Numbered from the stretch's first letter, positions 1 to 34,899 are shown. The stretch: 64,000 bases of DNA from Anoplopoma fimbria (GCF_027596085.1 NC_072465.1:6428102-6492101), one strand, 5' to 3'. Program-made: numbers and translations. Notes: generated by a model not told the origin, from the sequence alone.

Positions 1-2349
<2,349 letters not shown>

Positions 2350-2689
2350 CTGCCCCATGAAAGAGAGCCTAGAGAGAACGAGAGGAAGAGCCAGAGTTAA
2401 ATGTGACAAGCAGAAAGAGAAATAACAGAAAGCAACACATTAGAAAGACTTAAACTAATGGAAACAGAGAGTCGGTGGGGAATAACACGCTGGGAGGAGA
2501 ATGGGAAAAGGAGAAGGAGCGATAAAATAAGAATATGCTAAAAGAAGACAGAACGCTGCTGAGAAAGGGACTGAGGGCAGAATTGAATTGTAGATTGAGG
2601 GAGCCTCTCCCCTCCCTCTTTCCCTCCCTCTTTTATTTATCTCATGTGAAACCACGCCTCCCTCCTTTCACTTGTCAGTGCATCTATAA

Positions 2690-3039
2690 CAGTGAGCTGT
2701 CTGCACCGGGCTGCGTGGGACGAGCTCCTCACTCTGCCAGCACAGAGGACCGGATCTGAACGGACCGGACAGGACAGGACCGGATGGTACCGCACTGGCC
2801 AGAGCAGGTGTGTGAATTTGTGTCCGTGCATGTGTGTGGATTTGTGATAGATGACAGAGAGGAGCATGTGCATCCCTCAGTGTGTGAGCGCTTCTTCCTC
2901 CACAGGACTTGCTTCCAGAGTAGCGTATCCAGAGGGTACAGTGCTAAAGCTCTGCCCTAGTTTACACTTGAATGCTCTGATCCTTTCTGTTCGCCTCTGA
3001 GATTTATGCATGGAGTCGCTAACGGCGTTGCTCATCAGG
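2690..3039 (+). promoter_or_regulatory. candidate upstream promoter and 5' non-coding exon(s)
   Basis: A CTATAA-like box lies near 2683, followed by a locally GC-richer stretch with repeated ACCGGA/GGACCGG words. A possible donor follows at 2808 (CAG then GTGTGTG). A pyrimidine-rich acceptor ends at 2905 (TTCTTCCTCCACAG) and a good donor begins at 3040 (AGG then GTAAGAG), so 2906-3039 looks like a well-bounded 134-nt exon. An ATG at 3010 starts only about ten open codons before that donor. Splicing of this exon to the sulf2 exon at 23900 is inference; no transcript evidence is available. Confidence 0.3.
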
Positions 3040-4306
3040 GTAAGAGAGATAAGACCTCTCGTTCATCACTGGACTCTTCACAATCTCAATCGGAGCAGTG
3101 TTGAGAGAAGCTGCTGTTCATGTGGTCAAACAAGTTGGTAGTTTTTTTGGGGCTGGACACAGTTGACGTGTGCTGTGTCTATGTTATTATTATTATTTTT
3201 TAAGTATCTGCCATTTAAGTGATCATGTTTCTACACAAACGTATCCTGTAGTTGGGAAATTATTACGTTACGATTGTGTTTCCAATTTGTCAAACAAATC
3301 GCTACAGCTTTCACCGCTCTTTGGTAGAATCTTGGTGTTAAATTTAGTGATTGGTTCTCTTTGTCTTCCTGTTTCACAGTCCGTGGTGTTTTGAAATATG
3401 GTACATTCGTTGTCTCGGCATAGCTTTGTATTTACTCGGCCAAATATAATCCCTCTGCTGGATGTGAATGTGTGGATTTAAAATGAAAGCAAAAACAACA
3501 ATCTGGAATTGTTACTTTTTACCTTGTGGGGACCTTTTTGTAGAACTCGAGGAGGTATCCTGAAAACGGCATTCATTCAGGAGACGCCATTTCAACAGTT
3601 GCAGCCACTCCTATAGAAGCCCGCATGGCTTGAGTCTACGAGGCTGGTCCCAGTCAATGTACTCACTATCAGTGTTTTGTCAATATCTTCATGGGTCGAA
3701 AGGCTGTGTCATCGCCAAGCGGTGGCGGTTAAGAGCAGCAAAGTGGGGAGGGGGGGGGGGGGGGCGCGAGCACTGACCTAGAGGCTGAAATATTTATGAT
3801 GGAGACAGCTGAACTCCCCGCGCTGTTTGTAGCGTTAAGGGCGGGTGGAGGGATGAAAGAATGCAAGGATGGAGGGATGGATGGAAAGTAAATAAGATAT
3901 TCAGAGATATGTTCTTTAAGCATTCATTATTCATCACAACTTACTCTGCCATGGAGGCTCTAACCCCCACATCAACTGGCCTCTTTTCTCACTGAGAAGC
4001 CAGTGGACTGGAGGAGGATGCTCCTGCTTAGTCTACCTGTCAGCCAGTCCCCAGGCATGTGAAGACTGCAGCCGTGCGCTACATACTTTGCTCTCACACA
4101 CAAACACATGCTTGCATGCATGCACGCATAGGCACACACAGGCACACACCCAGATGTAGACAAGATTTTGTTCAGATTTATGTTTACACAATCTGAGCTG
4201 TAATTGCCTGGTTACACTCGCTGCACACAAATTAATTTACTGTATTTCCTCTGCATTAACCCAAACGTACAATTGCTGCACTCACATAGCATACATTTGT
4301 GCTCAA

Positions 4307-4391
<85 letters not shown>

Positions 4392-7300
4392 ACCATTTTC
4401 TTCCTCCGTTGTTCACACACCCTTTCAGACACATTATCACCACACAAACACACACACACACACACACAAAGACACACACAATCCGTGGGAGCGACGACCT
4501 TGAGACCTGTTGACGTTGTTTGCAGCGGCTGTGCCGGGAATACATAAGAGGCCATGTGGGACTCCCGGCGAAAGTGGGGAGCTTGACATTCCGTTTGTAA
4601 AAATTACTCGAAAATGTTTAGGGGGGCTGGCGATGCAGTTGAAGGGAGACACCGGCATGAATATGTATTGTATGCTAATGCCGCACGCCGAAGCTGTTGG
4701 CTCAAGCTGTTGATGAAAGCAGAGGACATGCTCCCCCATCGCCACTCTCAGGAGGAAGTGCTATCGACAAACCCATTGTCAACGCAGCCGCATCCCCGGC
4801 CGCGGGGGCAGTGTGGTGACAGGTGGCAGATAGCAGTGGCAGCAGCCAAGGTGACACCGCTCAACGGTCTCTACGGGCCCACAGGCGGCCGGGGCAGCAC
4901 CGCTGTCTGCTCATTTTACCGCCGCACTGACCTTTTGTGGTTAGACACAGGGAGGTTAGACTAGAGGGTCCTAAAGCTAATGTCTCCCATTAGCTTCATT
5001 CAGCCCTCTCAGCGCTACGGCTTCCTCCACCTGCTCCACTTGCACATTTTTTACTTTCCCCAGCAAAAAACCTGGGTGGAATAAAACACTAATGTAAGAA
5101 AAGCTGAAATAGCGCAAAAAAAAGTTTTTATGCTCGACTGAGGTAGAAAAGTTGGCCTAATGAAAAAGAAAAGATGCAATAAAAAACTGATGGAAACAGA
5201 TTTTTTCCAAAGCATCTTGACATTGTCATAGCTGCTTCTTCATCTACTGTAGACATCGCGTTCATATCATTCTGCCATACACCGTGACAAGGCATCACTC
5301 CACTAGAGAGACTCAAAAAATACAGAATAAAGTGAGCAAGGTTTCGGAGGCGTACACAAATATGATGTCGCTGGTTTGAAAATAAAACGAACACAAAATG
5401 GCATCCAAGGAAGGAAGCGGCAATTAAATGTCAAGATATATCAGCGATACCCATGATCGATTTATTAATGTAATCTCGCAGCTTGAATGCGTATCCATAT
5501 TGACATGTATTTGCATATACAAATTGTAATGGACACACATTAATTCACATTCATTTGGCATGTTTATCAGCTTAAAACTTGGAGGCGTAGTTAGTGTTTC
5601 ATTTCTTACACACTCGGCTCCTATAGAAGACATTTAAAGTAGCCTGACAGTAAACAGCACTCATGTGTTCCCACTCCCTGTTCATCTGTATGTATGAGCC
5701 GCTCTTAGCAGGTCCTGCGATGAGGCGGCATCAGGAGATCAGTGTGTAAATCTCAGTGCTGCTGCTCCTCTCTAATGATAGGAAGGCAGAGGGGCTCTTT
5801 GACGACACCTTTCAAGCACTCCACTCTCAACAGCCTGTAGAGAGCAGAGAGTCGTCTACGGCTGATAGGAGCAAATAAGGAGAAGCACATCTCCCTGTGT
5901 TTATGCGCGCATGTCATTCTGTGTGTGTTTGTTTGTCTGTACACAGTGTGTACGTGTGATTCAGAATGTTCACGTGTGGACAGCCAGTCGACTGCGGTGT
6001 GCGAGTGCAGTCCGATTTCAATCTCTTCCCTCTATGTTGCTGAGCTGCAGCAGCGGAGGTGCCCCATGGGGAAATGTAATCATACCCTGCTGGCCACAGA
6101 GTACGGGCCTCACTGCCCTATCCATCTCAGGAGATACAGCGTGTAGAGGCCCCTTCTCATTTGCAAAACCAAACAGTGGAGATGTCACTTAAGCCCGGCT
6201 ACATCTCTGAATTATGCTTTAAAACCATGCGCCAATCTCCTGCTCTAATCAGCTTTTAGATCCCGGGGTTATCGGTGGCCTTTTGCAACAGTTTTGGTAC
6301 AGTTGTGAATTATTTATGACCGAATTAACTTTGGTTGCTAAAAGCAGTGATTGGGAGATTTTGGAACACAGCCAAAATCTAACTCCAGTTCAAAGCCAAC
6401 TGGTTTTCTCTCTGATAAGCAAAGTCTCATCACCGCAAATGTATTCATCACCACAACTACATTTATCTGCATTTCCACCACTGTAGTTCCTCACGTATGG
6501 TGCTTTAATTGATCAATCCGATGTATACTCAATTCCATTTATCCTGTCTGTATTGCTTTCTTTCCTGACCATGTCTCCCCCTCGCTGAGGTGTGTGCTGA
6601 GATGATGTCCATTAGTATGGCAAAACAAACACACACACACACACCCCACTCTCCAGGATATAAGCAAACAATCAATGATAGCACTCGGATAACAGCAGTC
6701 TAAGTGGCCCATTGATGTTGCGACTAAATGAATACAGGATGCAGTGTTGATGGTAGGACACACCAACCCAAACCACATAAATCTGATTCTGGAATTCTAT
6801 TAATTTAAACAAAATATCACTCAAAACCGTCTGGGAAGAAGGGAAAAGATAACACAACAAAAATCAGGAGCAATGACATCGTTGAAACAGGGAAGACGTA
6901 TTCACTGACTGCTGACTGGCAATTTGAAAATTCTACCCAGTGAATCTGAGTGTGTCACCCATTTCAACTTGTTGTACCTAGTCATGGTGACTTAGTAGAA
7001 GAGCGTCCATGCCAGAACACTTCTTCATTTCTCTGATTTGCTACACTCTACGGCTCTACCTTAATCTCCACTTCTGTGTTCGTCATCCTCTCTCCGTCCC
7101 TCTGTTTGGCCCAGTCACAACTTCTCTCAGCTACCCACCCTCCTCCGCCCACTCACCCCTCCCTCATGCCTCTCCCTCAGGGTGTTGCAGCTATTGTTGT
7201 GCCTAATAAGGTTTATGGAATTACAGATCTCTGAAATTGGATTTTCTCACTCCACCATAGCAGTGGGATTACGGGTTTAAGGCCGAGTGCGTCGGGCCAC

Positions 7301-7791
7301 AACTGACCTGTGTCTGAACTGTTTCTGTTTTCTGTCTGCACCCTCAAGGTGGGCAAATCAAGAGATTGATGTGCCAATAGCTCTGGAGAAAGCCAGGCAG
7401 ATCTCTTGTATCCGTGTATGTACCTGGCAATTAAATTGATTGTGAGTCAGACAGCTTTTTGGCTCCTACGTCTGGATTTCTGTTTCTCTCATGCCGACCA
7501 CTCTCTCACACTCCTCCTCTCTCTGCCCTCGCAACTTTTGACTCTGTTTGATCTAATTCTAATCTAATGAATCTTTTGATCTCCCTCGTCTGATACCCAG
7601 ACACATCACACATTTCTACATCTAGAGTAGCTGAAGTCGTTCTAATCCTTAAAATCTGGCTGCTGGGGAAGCAATTGATTCTCAGTGATAGAGATTTGGA
7701 CCGTCTACCTCTGGTTATTTTTAATGAACTGTGGGATTCCTTTGCTAACGCCCTCTCCCTCCAAAAAACACGACAAAAAAAAAAGTTTTTG
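3040..7791. other. gene-free stretch, probable sulf2 5' intron
   Basis: No exon with recognisable coding content was found. The stretch holds a poly-G run (3746-3764), the (CA)n arrays at 4308-4480 listed separately, and a short CA run at 6629-6644. The segment 4495-4950 is complex, CpG-containing sequence unlike the flanking simple repeats and could be a regulatory element. Confidence 0.55.
4308..4390. repeat. (CA)n microsatellite
   Basis: About 41 uninterrupted CA units. A second, imperfect CA block with AAA and GAC interruptions follows at 4441-4480, about 50 bp downstream. Confidence 0.98.
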
Positions 7792-7907
7792 TTCAGATGT
7801 GAGATCAACTACAACTGGAGATGAGGAGTAGTAGACAAAAGTGAGAAATTCAGATGTGAGATCAACTACAACTGGAGATGAGGAGTAGTAGACAAAAGTG
7901 AGAAATT
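7792..7907. repeat. perfect 57-bp tandem duplication
   Basis: A 57-bp unit beginning TTCAGATGTGAGATC and ending in AAAGTGAGAAA occurs twice head-to-tail (7792-7848 and 7849-7905), with two further matching bases. I see no mismatch between copies, which points to a recent duplication. The unit is complex sequence, not a simple repeat. Its length is a multiple of three and it stays open on the minus strand, but there is no sign it is coding. Confidence 0.95.
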
Positions 7908-12365
<4,458 letters not shown>

Positions 12366-15300
12366 ACACATCTACACTTGAAAAAAAATCTCTATGCCCA
12401 CTTGCATAACCACTCAGCTAACTTAAGCTATCTGGGGCGACGGTGCTGAAAGGAGGTTTCATCTGAATTCCACAGAAGGCGGCTTCTTCTCTTCCGATCC
12501 CCAGCTCTCCTGCCGTTCAGATAATTGCTGCAATAGCTTTTAATCACAGCCGTGTTTAACAAGGAGCTTTCCACACACAGGATGGCACCCAGCATGTCAT
12601 CGCTGCCCACCCTGTAAGAAATGCAGTGGAGATCTGGTGGAGATATCTAGAGATAGCCCCATATATTTTGCTTGCAGTGTCTTAACTACAATGTAGAGAT
12701 AATTAATTGAATCTCTGCAGCAGTAAAAGAGTGTACCCTCTCTCCTCCATAGGCCAAGGGAACGTAATTCTTCCCCTGTCTTGTCTGCTTACCCTCTGGA
12801 TTTACAGGCCATTTTATGTGTGTCTTGAATTGGCTGTACTCCCCATTTATTTTTAATGCTTTTCTACTTCACATATAGGAGAGTGCAACAGTGATCTTGG
12901 CGCTATACAACGCTCATTAAGTACAGACATCCATCCGTGAAGCTTCTCTCATGAATCTGATTGACCTTTTCGCTCAGTGAGATCCACAGTAAAAGGTTAT
13001 TAATCCCCCCGCCCGGTTGAAAAGCTGGCTATATCTCCTGTCCTGTCTGATGCTTAATGTTCCATCTGAGCTGATAGGAAGGTGCGATAAGAAAGGTTTG
13101 AGGGTGTTCTGGGGTCGAGCTATTGAGGTCAGAGAGCTGGCCGTCGTTGCGGTAATTACTCTATTAGTGAAATGGGCCCGCGCTCTGCGATCTGACACCG
13201 CACTAATTACAACACAAGGGTGATGAACTTGATCAAAGCGCTGCTAATTCATGATTAATAAAAGACAGCGGGGGAAAAAAACTGAGAAAAGCAGGCGAAG
13301 AAGGGGGCAAGCAGTTTGCCTCCGGGTGTGTTGAGAACATTTTGAAGGGGTCATAATCACAACATGTGCCATTTCCAACCGTGCAAATCCAGTGCATTTG
13401 GTACTTGAATTTTTTCAGCGTGACCGATCGGCAGCCCAGTCGTGGAATGGTCTCTCGGCTGCTTCAGTTGTAAAGGCCACTGAAAAGTAATCACAATGTC
13501 CTCTCCCCTGAGTGCCGAGCAGGGTTTCATTTCTACCTTCCATCCTGTTACTTCCCTGCTGTAGATCCCAGGGGGAGTCCAGAGGCTGAGAGGGGGGTCA
13601 TGATCACAACCATGGGAGGGGAGGGGGGTCGCGACAGCTGGCTGCCTGTCTGACAGGAGCCTAATAGAGGTCTAATAGGAGAGATTCAAGTCCCGGAGAC
13701 CGCTTCTGTGACCTTGACATGAGCCTGTGGAGTCAGACTCATGTCAAGTAAGGTAAAGAGGAGGAGGAGGGACAGAAAAGTATCATTATAGAGGGTGACA
13801 GGCAGGTGGTTTAAATATCTTTTTCTCCTCTCATTTCACTCTCTCTGTCTCTCTATCTGTTTATTCGACCTTTAGCATACCTCTGTTTACCAGTTAAGTG
13901 ACCGTACAGAGAACTTCAGCATAAAGGAAAGCGATCTTGCTTTCTCTCCCCTGTGTGTGTGTGTGTGTGTGTGGATGATTTAATCATCATTACTGTTGGT
14001 TGTCATTTCAGCCATTCTCATTGCTGAGATAAATGCTTTAAATGGGTTTTTTTCTGTGTAAATGCTGATAAAGTATTCTGTTTAGGGGAATATTTATTGA
14101 GATTACAGCGACATTCAGACTTTTTTTTTTGTTGTTGCTTTTGAAGTCCATTTCAAGTTTCTGTTATGTTCTTGTAAAGTTTACTGCCAGTAGTATTTTA
14201 AAGTTGATGGCTGCGGTGACATATTTAGTCCCTTAACAGTTACATTTTGTTTTCGCTGTTGCAAACAGACTCCATGACCACTGCCAGACGAAACTTTATG
14301 ATGCTCCAAGGCAGAGTATGTTTGAAACAAAAACTTTTGCCTGTGACCTATTTCAGTTACAGCTACCTACTACAACTACCATTCCTCTTGACAACTTTGA
14401 CATTTCTACATGAGGGTGTTTGTGTGAGTGTGACTATGAACTTTGTTTTTCTCCCTCCTCACTCAATGATAGTGATCAGAGGGGGGGTCGGACCTACAGG
14501 GACACCCAATCATTTGCAGTAAGAGCCACTGCCGCCTGATCAATCTGAGTTCTCATTAAAAGGCTGCCAAGCCCTTTGCAACCCGATACAATATCAATAC
14601 TGTAGCACCACAGAGAGACCTCCAGAGCTGTTAGGCAGGCTGCTGGCAGCTTAACTGTCATTACCGGGCAGGCAACATGCCAGAGACCCCCTTCATGGAC
14701 CACTTAGGCTCCCCCCATGGTCCCAAACACAGGTCAGCACAGACAGATGGGCTGTCTGGGCAGCTGTCCAGGGGACAAGGCAGAGAGAGATGGATACCGA
14801 CCTGTGGAGGAGGAGACAGCTCTCTCACAATATGGAGGGATGATGTGGGCTGTTTGTGTGTGTGTGTGTGTGAACTGCGTACAGTTACACATCTCTGCGG
14901 TTTCACCTGAGACTTGTTTGTTTGCCGTGGGTATTTTCTGTGTTGGTCGATTACCGTGGATAATTACAAAAGACCATCACACATGTTTAAACTGAAGACA
15001 AAGTGTGTAGTTTGAAAACAAAAAACAGAACAACACACACTCACTGAGCTCTGGACGTGTTTTTACAAATTCAAAAAAATCTTCTCTTGGTTTTGGCACA
15101 TATCCCAAGATTCCTGCTGGGAAAACCACAAGCACTGAATAGCAATCCATGGTGATTTCTGAGTTGAGCAAATGGGGGGAATATAAGTGGCCATACATAG
15201 AAAGCCTCTGTAATCCAGATCATTGTGTTGAGGTCTCCCCTCTATGCTCCAGTCTTAACCCCCTGTGTGGTTCCGATAGGGGAGGGAGGGGATCAGTGTG

Positions 15301-17694
15301 TGCCTCTCTAAACCCCCAGTAAATCCGCCGACAAAAGGGCCAGGAGAAAGCCAGCTAGCGAGGGGTGGAGGGGTTAGGACAGAGAATGGGCGGAGTAAAG
15401 AAGTAAAGAGGTGGTCGTAGCCTCTCTAACCCCCAAGGGTATGCTTAACACCAGAGAAGATGGTCCTCACTGCGCCCACGGACCCCCACCACCCCAGGGT
15501 AAAACATGCCTCTGCTGCGTAGGGCCTCTTTGAGTAGCCAAGAGCTATTGTTTATCTGCAGAGTGAAAGAATTCCAAGTCTATAGAAGTGATCACTTCTT
15601 CAGCAGCTGAACTATAAATTCCAGAAAAGCGTATTGAATCATCTGGGCTATAATTTATTCAACAGGCTTGGCAGCAGTTGTTTACCGATTGAAGTTGAAA
15701 CCGATATTGTCTGTAATCATCATTAATTCAGGGCCATTAGGATCAATCCCCACTGCAGGTGCTAATTTGATGATGGGAGAGAAACGGCATGTAATTAAAA
15801 TACAACAAATGGCAGCTTAAAATCGCTGAATCCCGTGGAACGTGGTCTAATTTTCATGAACTATAGGGATAACTGCATTATCCCGAGCAGATAAACATCA
15901 CAGTGTGCATCCCAATAATCTTCCTCTCATTAAGCTTTATGTTGTATTATGCAGTTCTAAGCAGATCATATTTTGTGTGATGTCTGATTTGTTATTGGTG
16001 CTGCTGCTATGCAATGTCATGCAGAAGTCACTTGGCTGCACTGAGGTCTCAGTGAGGTAGTTAGGTCTGTGGAACAATTGGCCCCAGCTGATTTGTCTGT
16101 AATCCATTTAGCTGAGATGTGACACACTGTAGGGGGGCTTTGCCTCTGGTCAATAAGTGCCAATAAGAAACAGCCATCACTCAGCGGGCCGCCCTGTCCA
16201 CCAGCTTGCTCACTTGTTTCAGCTGTCAACCTCTGTCTCAAAGGAGCTGGCAATTGTGCTGCTCTCTCGGACGCGCCACAAATGGCTTTCCCATACAAAC
16301 CTCAATAGGACAGGAAAGGCAAGGACACCCGCGGACTGCAAAGCAGGCGCATTTCCCTCTGACATCAGAATAAACCCATCTGAAGTGGGGGGAAAAAAGC
16401 TACGTATTTACAAAACACCATTGACAGTCGCTCATTCTCTCAGTCCTAAACCCCTGGAGGTGGGGCTGTGGGGGGGTTGAACCTAAGTCAGGGACAATCG
16501 GGGCTCTGTTTGTGTTTTCTCTTACACCTCCGTGTTCTCTTTGGGCTCTGGTGGAGCGTACTGCAAGGGGTGCAGAGGAGGAGGGGTAAATGCCATGACC
16601 CTGCCGGGGACCCTGACTGAAGCCCCCCCCAAAAAACCTGCAGACCACCACGCTAGCCCTACATGCCACTCTGTTGCTGCTGGTAACAGGGAGCATGAGC
16701 GAGATGGACGTGTGTGGATGAAAGTAAAAACAGGCGTCTTGAGAGATGGAGATGGAATTCACTCACCAAAACATCCTCACTGCAGCAGGTTTTGATGATG
16801 TTATTTGTGGCGTGGCTGCATTCCAAGCTCATTATGGAGAATATCTTCACTGTTTTTACTTTGTCAAACCTGGATGAGACAAAAAGACAAGCAGTACCTT
16901 TGCGATGGCCCACCAGTGCTGCTGGGGCCAAACAATTTCAGAACAATACAACAAAACGATGCTGTTCATTTCCTCCAGATTCAGAGATAATTAGCCTAAC
17001 TGCAGTTCTCTCTCTTTTATGTCCCCTTGTTGGAGAGAGATGTTTGAAGTCTGATACGAAGAGTGTGGGTGTGTTTGTGTGTCTGTGTGTCTGTATGACG
17101 CTCTGCCTGCATGTCTGTGTGTGTGTGTGTATGTGTGTGTGTGTATGGGGTACATTTATAGTCAACGGAACAGACCAAGGGAGTCTGTCAGAGCTCTTTG
17201 TTCTCAAACGAGAACACATCATGACTGGGCCTTTTGTCTGAATTGACACCATCATACAGTCTTTTTCTATTCCTACCTCTTTTTGTTTATGTCTCTCTCT
17301 CTCTCTCTCTCCTCACCCTTTAATTTTTTCCACCAAACTCTTCTCCCAGTATCCCATCACTCGGCGCACCATTTTAAAGATAATGGGCCCTGTGGATTAT
17401 AGAGTTGCAGTAGAGATGAGCGGAGATGATTTTTTTCTTCCTTGTGTCTGGGTGTGGATCAAGCTACCTGCATGAGGACGTGTTCCAAAGTGTAGCGTGA
17501 CCAGAAGCTGACTTCTAAGGACAGTTTCCTACTGTGCATCGTTTCCTTTATAATTCACCAGTCTGTTTATTACCCTATTTCCATGTAACCTTCACTGACA
17601 TGCTACTCCGTGATTATAATGTGCACCAAAAAATCTTAATATCACAGATTTAAAAAAAGCAAATTGAATGGCCAAATGCATGTGTACAAGTTGA
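12366..17694. other. gene-free stretch with enhancer-like complex DNA
   Basis: No recognisable coding exon was found. Short TG runs lie at 13952-13971 and 14850-14871, with imperfect TG at 17117-17144 and a TC run at 17287-17312. The intervals 12620-13260 and 15560-15990 are complex, AT-rich and dense in ATTA/TAAT words. They look like the conserved non-coding elements often found around developmental genes, but that is an impression, not a measured conservation. Confidence 0.5.
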
Positions 17695-17878
17695 AGTTGT
17701 TGAAGTTCTTTCAAAACAGACTTGGAAACCCATTTCTTTATGGACCTGGCTAAAATATCATTGTATGCTGGAGCATTAAGATTTCACTTGCTTGGAGTTC
17801 AGGTGCCTTGACCAAATAATCATAAAAAGCCCAGGAATATAACAGGAATGTCCAAATGCTTTTGTCCTTATAGTGTAG
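17695..17878. mobile_element. internally deleted Tc1/mariner-like element remnant
   Basis: The stretch contains words I recognise from fish Tc1-like transposons: a TATGGACCTGGCT block near 17740, an ATTGTATGCTGGAGCATTAAG block near 17760, and an AAAAAGCCC block. It ends in a terminal-repeat-like end close to TCCAAATGCTTTTGTCC followed by TATAGTGTA (17850-17878). Most of the transposase region is absent, so this would be a short non-autonomous copy. The matching left terminus is not clear. A (GT)n array begins about 80 bp downstream. Confidence 0.6.
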
Positions 17879-17955
17879 ATAAAGTAAATCTAGGTTTGTA
17901 CCCAGGAAAATTCAAATTGTTTCACTTCTTGAAAAAATCTATATGAACAAATGGA

Positions 17956-23783
<5,828 letters not shown>

Positions 23784-23790
23784 TGTGTGT

Positions 23791-23857
<67 letters not shown>
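23784..23857. repeat. (TG)n microsatellite upstream of sulf2 exon 1
   Basis: A GT array with one TATG interruption near 23794. It ends about 42 nt before the acceptor of the first coding exon, so it would be a UG repeat in the sulf2 pre-mRNA. Confidence 0.97.
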
Positions 23858-23858
<1 letters not shown>

Positions 23859-23899
23859 TTTTTAGTCTTATCAGTCTCCCTCTATGGCCCGTCTCTCAG

Positions 23900-23969
23900 G
23901 TTGAGTGAGGGTGCTGCAGACTCCTGTGTGTGAAACGAAGGACTGAAGTAGTGACTGCAGGGTAGCGTG
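23900..23969 (+). other. sulf2: sulf2 5' UTR portion of first coding exon
   Basis: A pyrimidine-rich acceptor (CCCGTCTCTCAG, ending 23899) precedes the ATG by 70 nt, so the first coding exon probably starts at 23900 with a short leader. This implies at least one further non-coding exon upstream. The exact start is inferred from the splice motif. Confidence 0.5.
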
Positions 23970-33082
<9,113 letters not shown>

Positions 33083-34490
33083 CCACCCGCATCCCTCAAC
33101 CCACCACATCGGCCTCCTCCAGCGAAGGAAGGAGAATGGGGGGAGTGAAGGCAAACCCAAGGACCTTGACCACACTTCGATGGACCATAACTTGAGATAC
33201 TACTTCCCTAATCTGGGTTTTCATTTTTGAGAGAGCTGCTCTTTGTAACTCTAACCGAGGCAGAGGAGATGCTGAGACTGAGAGGAAGCTTAAAGACTCA
33301 ATTCAATTGTCAATTCCACCTTCGCACACATTTCATTATCATCTTCTGTTACCCCTCAGCTGTCAGTACCATTAACCATAACAGGATGCTGTGAATCAGA
33401 TGGGACTGTTTGCTGTCCACAAGACATTCTGTCTAACAGTACTGCTTGTACATAATATATATCAGCTTTAATCAGCTTTTCTTTCATGTCATACGGGACT
33501 GGGTGGAAAACGTGATGAGTTACATGTCAACTCTGCTGCTACTCAATGATGTCATGGCCTCATGAAGTCTTTGTGGCACATGCTGATTAGCTAAATGATT
33601 AACTCTCGGAGTAACAACAAGACCTATTTTCTTTCCCTGCACCAACGTGTCTGCCCCTTGGACTGTATGGTCTCCACATGGAAAGTGGTATGGACTTTTG
33701 AATGACCGACAGGACTCTCTGCCATAATCTTTTGTATTATAGTTGATCCTAACGCCTATGAATGTCCTTTCTGAAGCATCATCTTCCTCAGAGCTGTGAG
33801 ATGTGAGGTGACTCGATATTGCCTGCCTTGATCCAACCCGATCCAGTGTCAGCCAAACCCTGAGCAGGCGTACAGTAATCACTATCTCACAATGAAACAA
33901 TCCAAAACCTCCAGAATATTTGACCACTGGCAGAATGCGTCATTAGTGATTGCCATTTTACTCCTTTGTATTGTCAGTACCACACTGTAGAAGTATCCAA
34001 ATAGTTTGGTAAGCTTGCTATACATGGTGCTACAGGATAACAATACAGAAGGAAAATCCTGCTGTACAGTACAGTATGTATTTGAATGTATGTTGTGCAA
34101 TTAATATAAATGTTTACAATATTTTTTATAATGATGAAGAGGCAGACCTCCTTGTATGATATGGGTTGACAAAACGGACTTGTAGGAAGAAATGTAGCTT
34201 AAGAAAAGTCATTGCCCGGAACTTGTATGTTTGTCCTTTCCTTATTTACATCGGAAAAGCACTTAAAGGGTTCACTGTGATGGGATGCGCTATGTACTTT
34301 TAATGGATATATAGTTTACTCTGTGCCAGAGAACAGCACAACAGTGTAATACTTATTGATGTGAATTTTAGCTTCCTGCCTTTTGTTAGCTTCGTCTGAT
34401 ATATATTTTTTTCTTTTTTTTTTTAAGCAAATATTTCCATAGACCTGAGCGCTGATAGTCATTGTGAATAAAGTGTTGTTTGACCATTAC
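33083..34490 (+). other. sulf2: sulf2 3' UTR
   Basis: The stretch runs from the stop codon to just past the AATAAA at 34467-34472, which has a GT-rich downstream element (GTGTTGTTTG). It contains a Pumilio-type word TGTACATA at 33447-33454 and an AT-rich 3' half. The end point is inferred from the poly(A) signal. Confidence 0.75.
34467..34472 (+). terminator. polyadenylation signal AATAAA of sulf2
   Basis: A canonical hexamer with a GU-rich element directly downstream, at the end of a stretch with no other gene content. Other AATAAA words near 34809 could act as distal signals. Confidence 0.7.
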
Positions 34491-34899
34491 CACGAGTCGA
34501 CTTTTATTATGAAAGTGCACGGTGGTTCGTGTTCCTGTCCAGCAGGTGTCTCCGTCTGCTCGTCCTCAGGACATCACCGGGGTAACATGGCAGCTCACTG
34601 CAGTCACACCGGTGGAGAATACGTTTTAAAATGTGCATATCTTATTATATTCAAATAGGCATCCAACAATACAGGTATCTTACTACTGCGTCGCTTAGCA
34701 ACCTGCTGGAATCTGCCAGCTCAGATAACTATTTGAATAGTTAATTACAAATAACGATTCAGGCATAATTAAAAAAACAATACTGAGTCAGCCTCTGGTT
34801 AGAATTACAATAAAAAACGGTGTGAACAAACTTTAATAAAAAAATGCTAAGTTATAAATCGCTCAAACTACAATAAACGTTGGCAGACGGGTGAGGAAC
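34491..34899. other. short intergenic spacer
   Basis: About 400 nt of AT-rich sequence between the sulf2 poly(A) signal and the GC-richer 5' end of the arhgap39-type gene. No exon or known element was recognised. Confidence 0.7.

Noticed and set aside
5138..5160. let-7-like seed TGAGGTAG (also near 16052)
   Set aside because: The bases after the seed do not match let-7 and I see no matching hairpin arm.
23967..23969. GTG start one codon upstream of ATG 23970
   Set aside because: ATG 23970 is present, and GTG starts are not expected in vertebrate genes.
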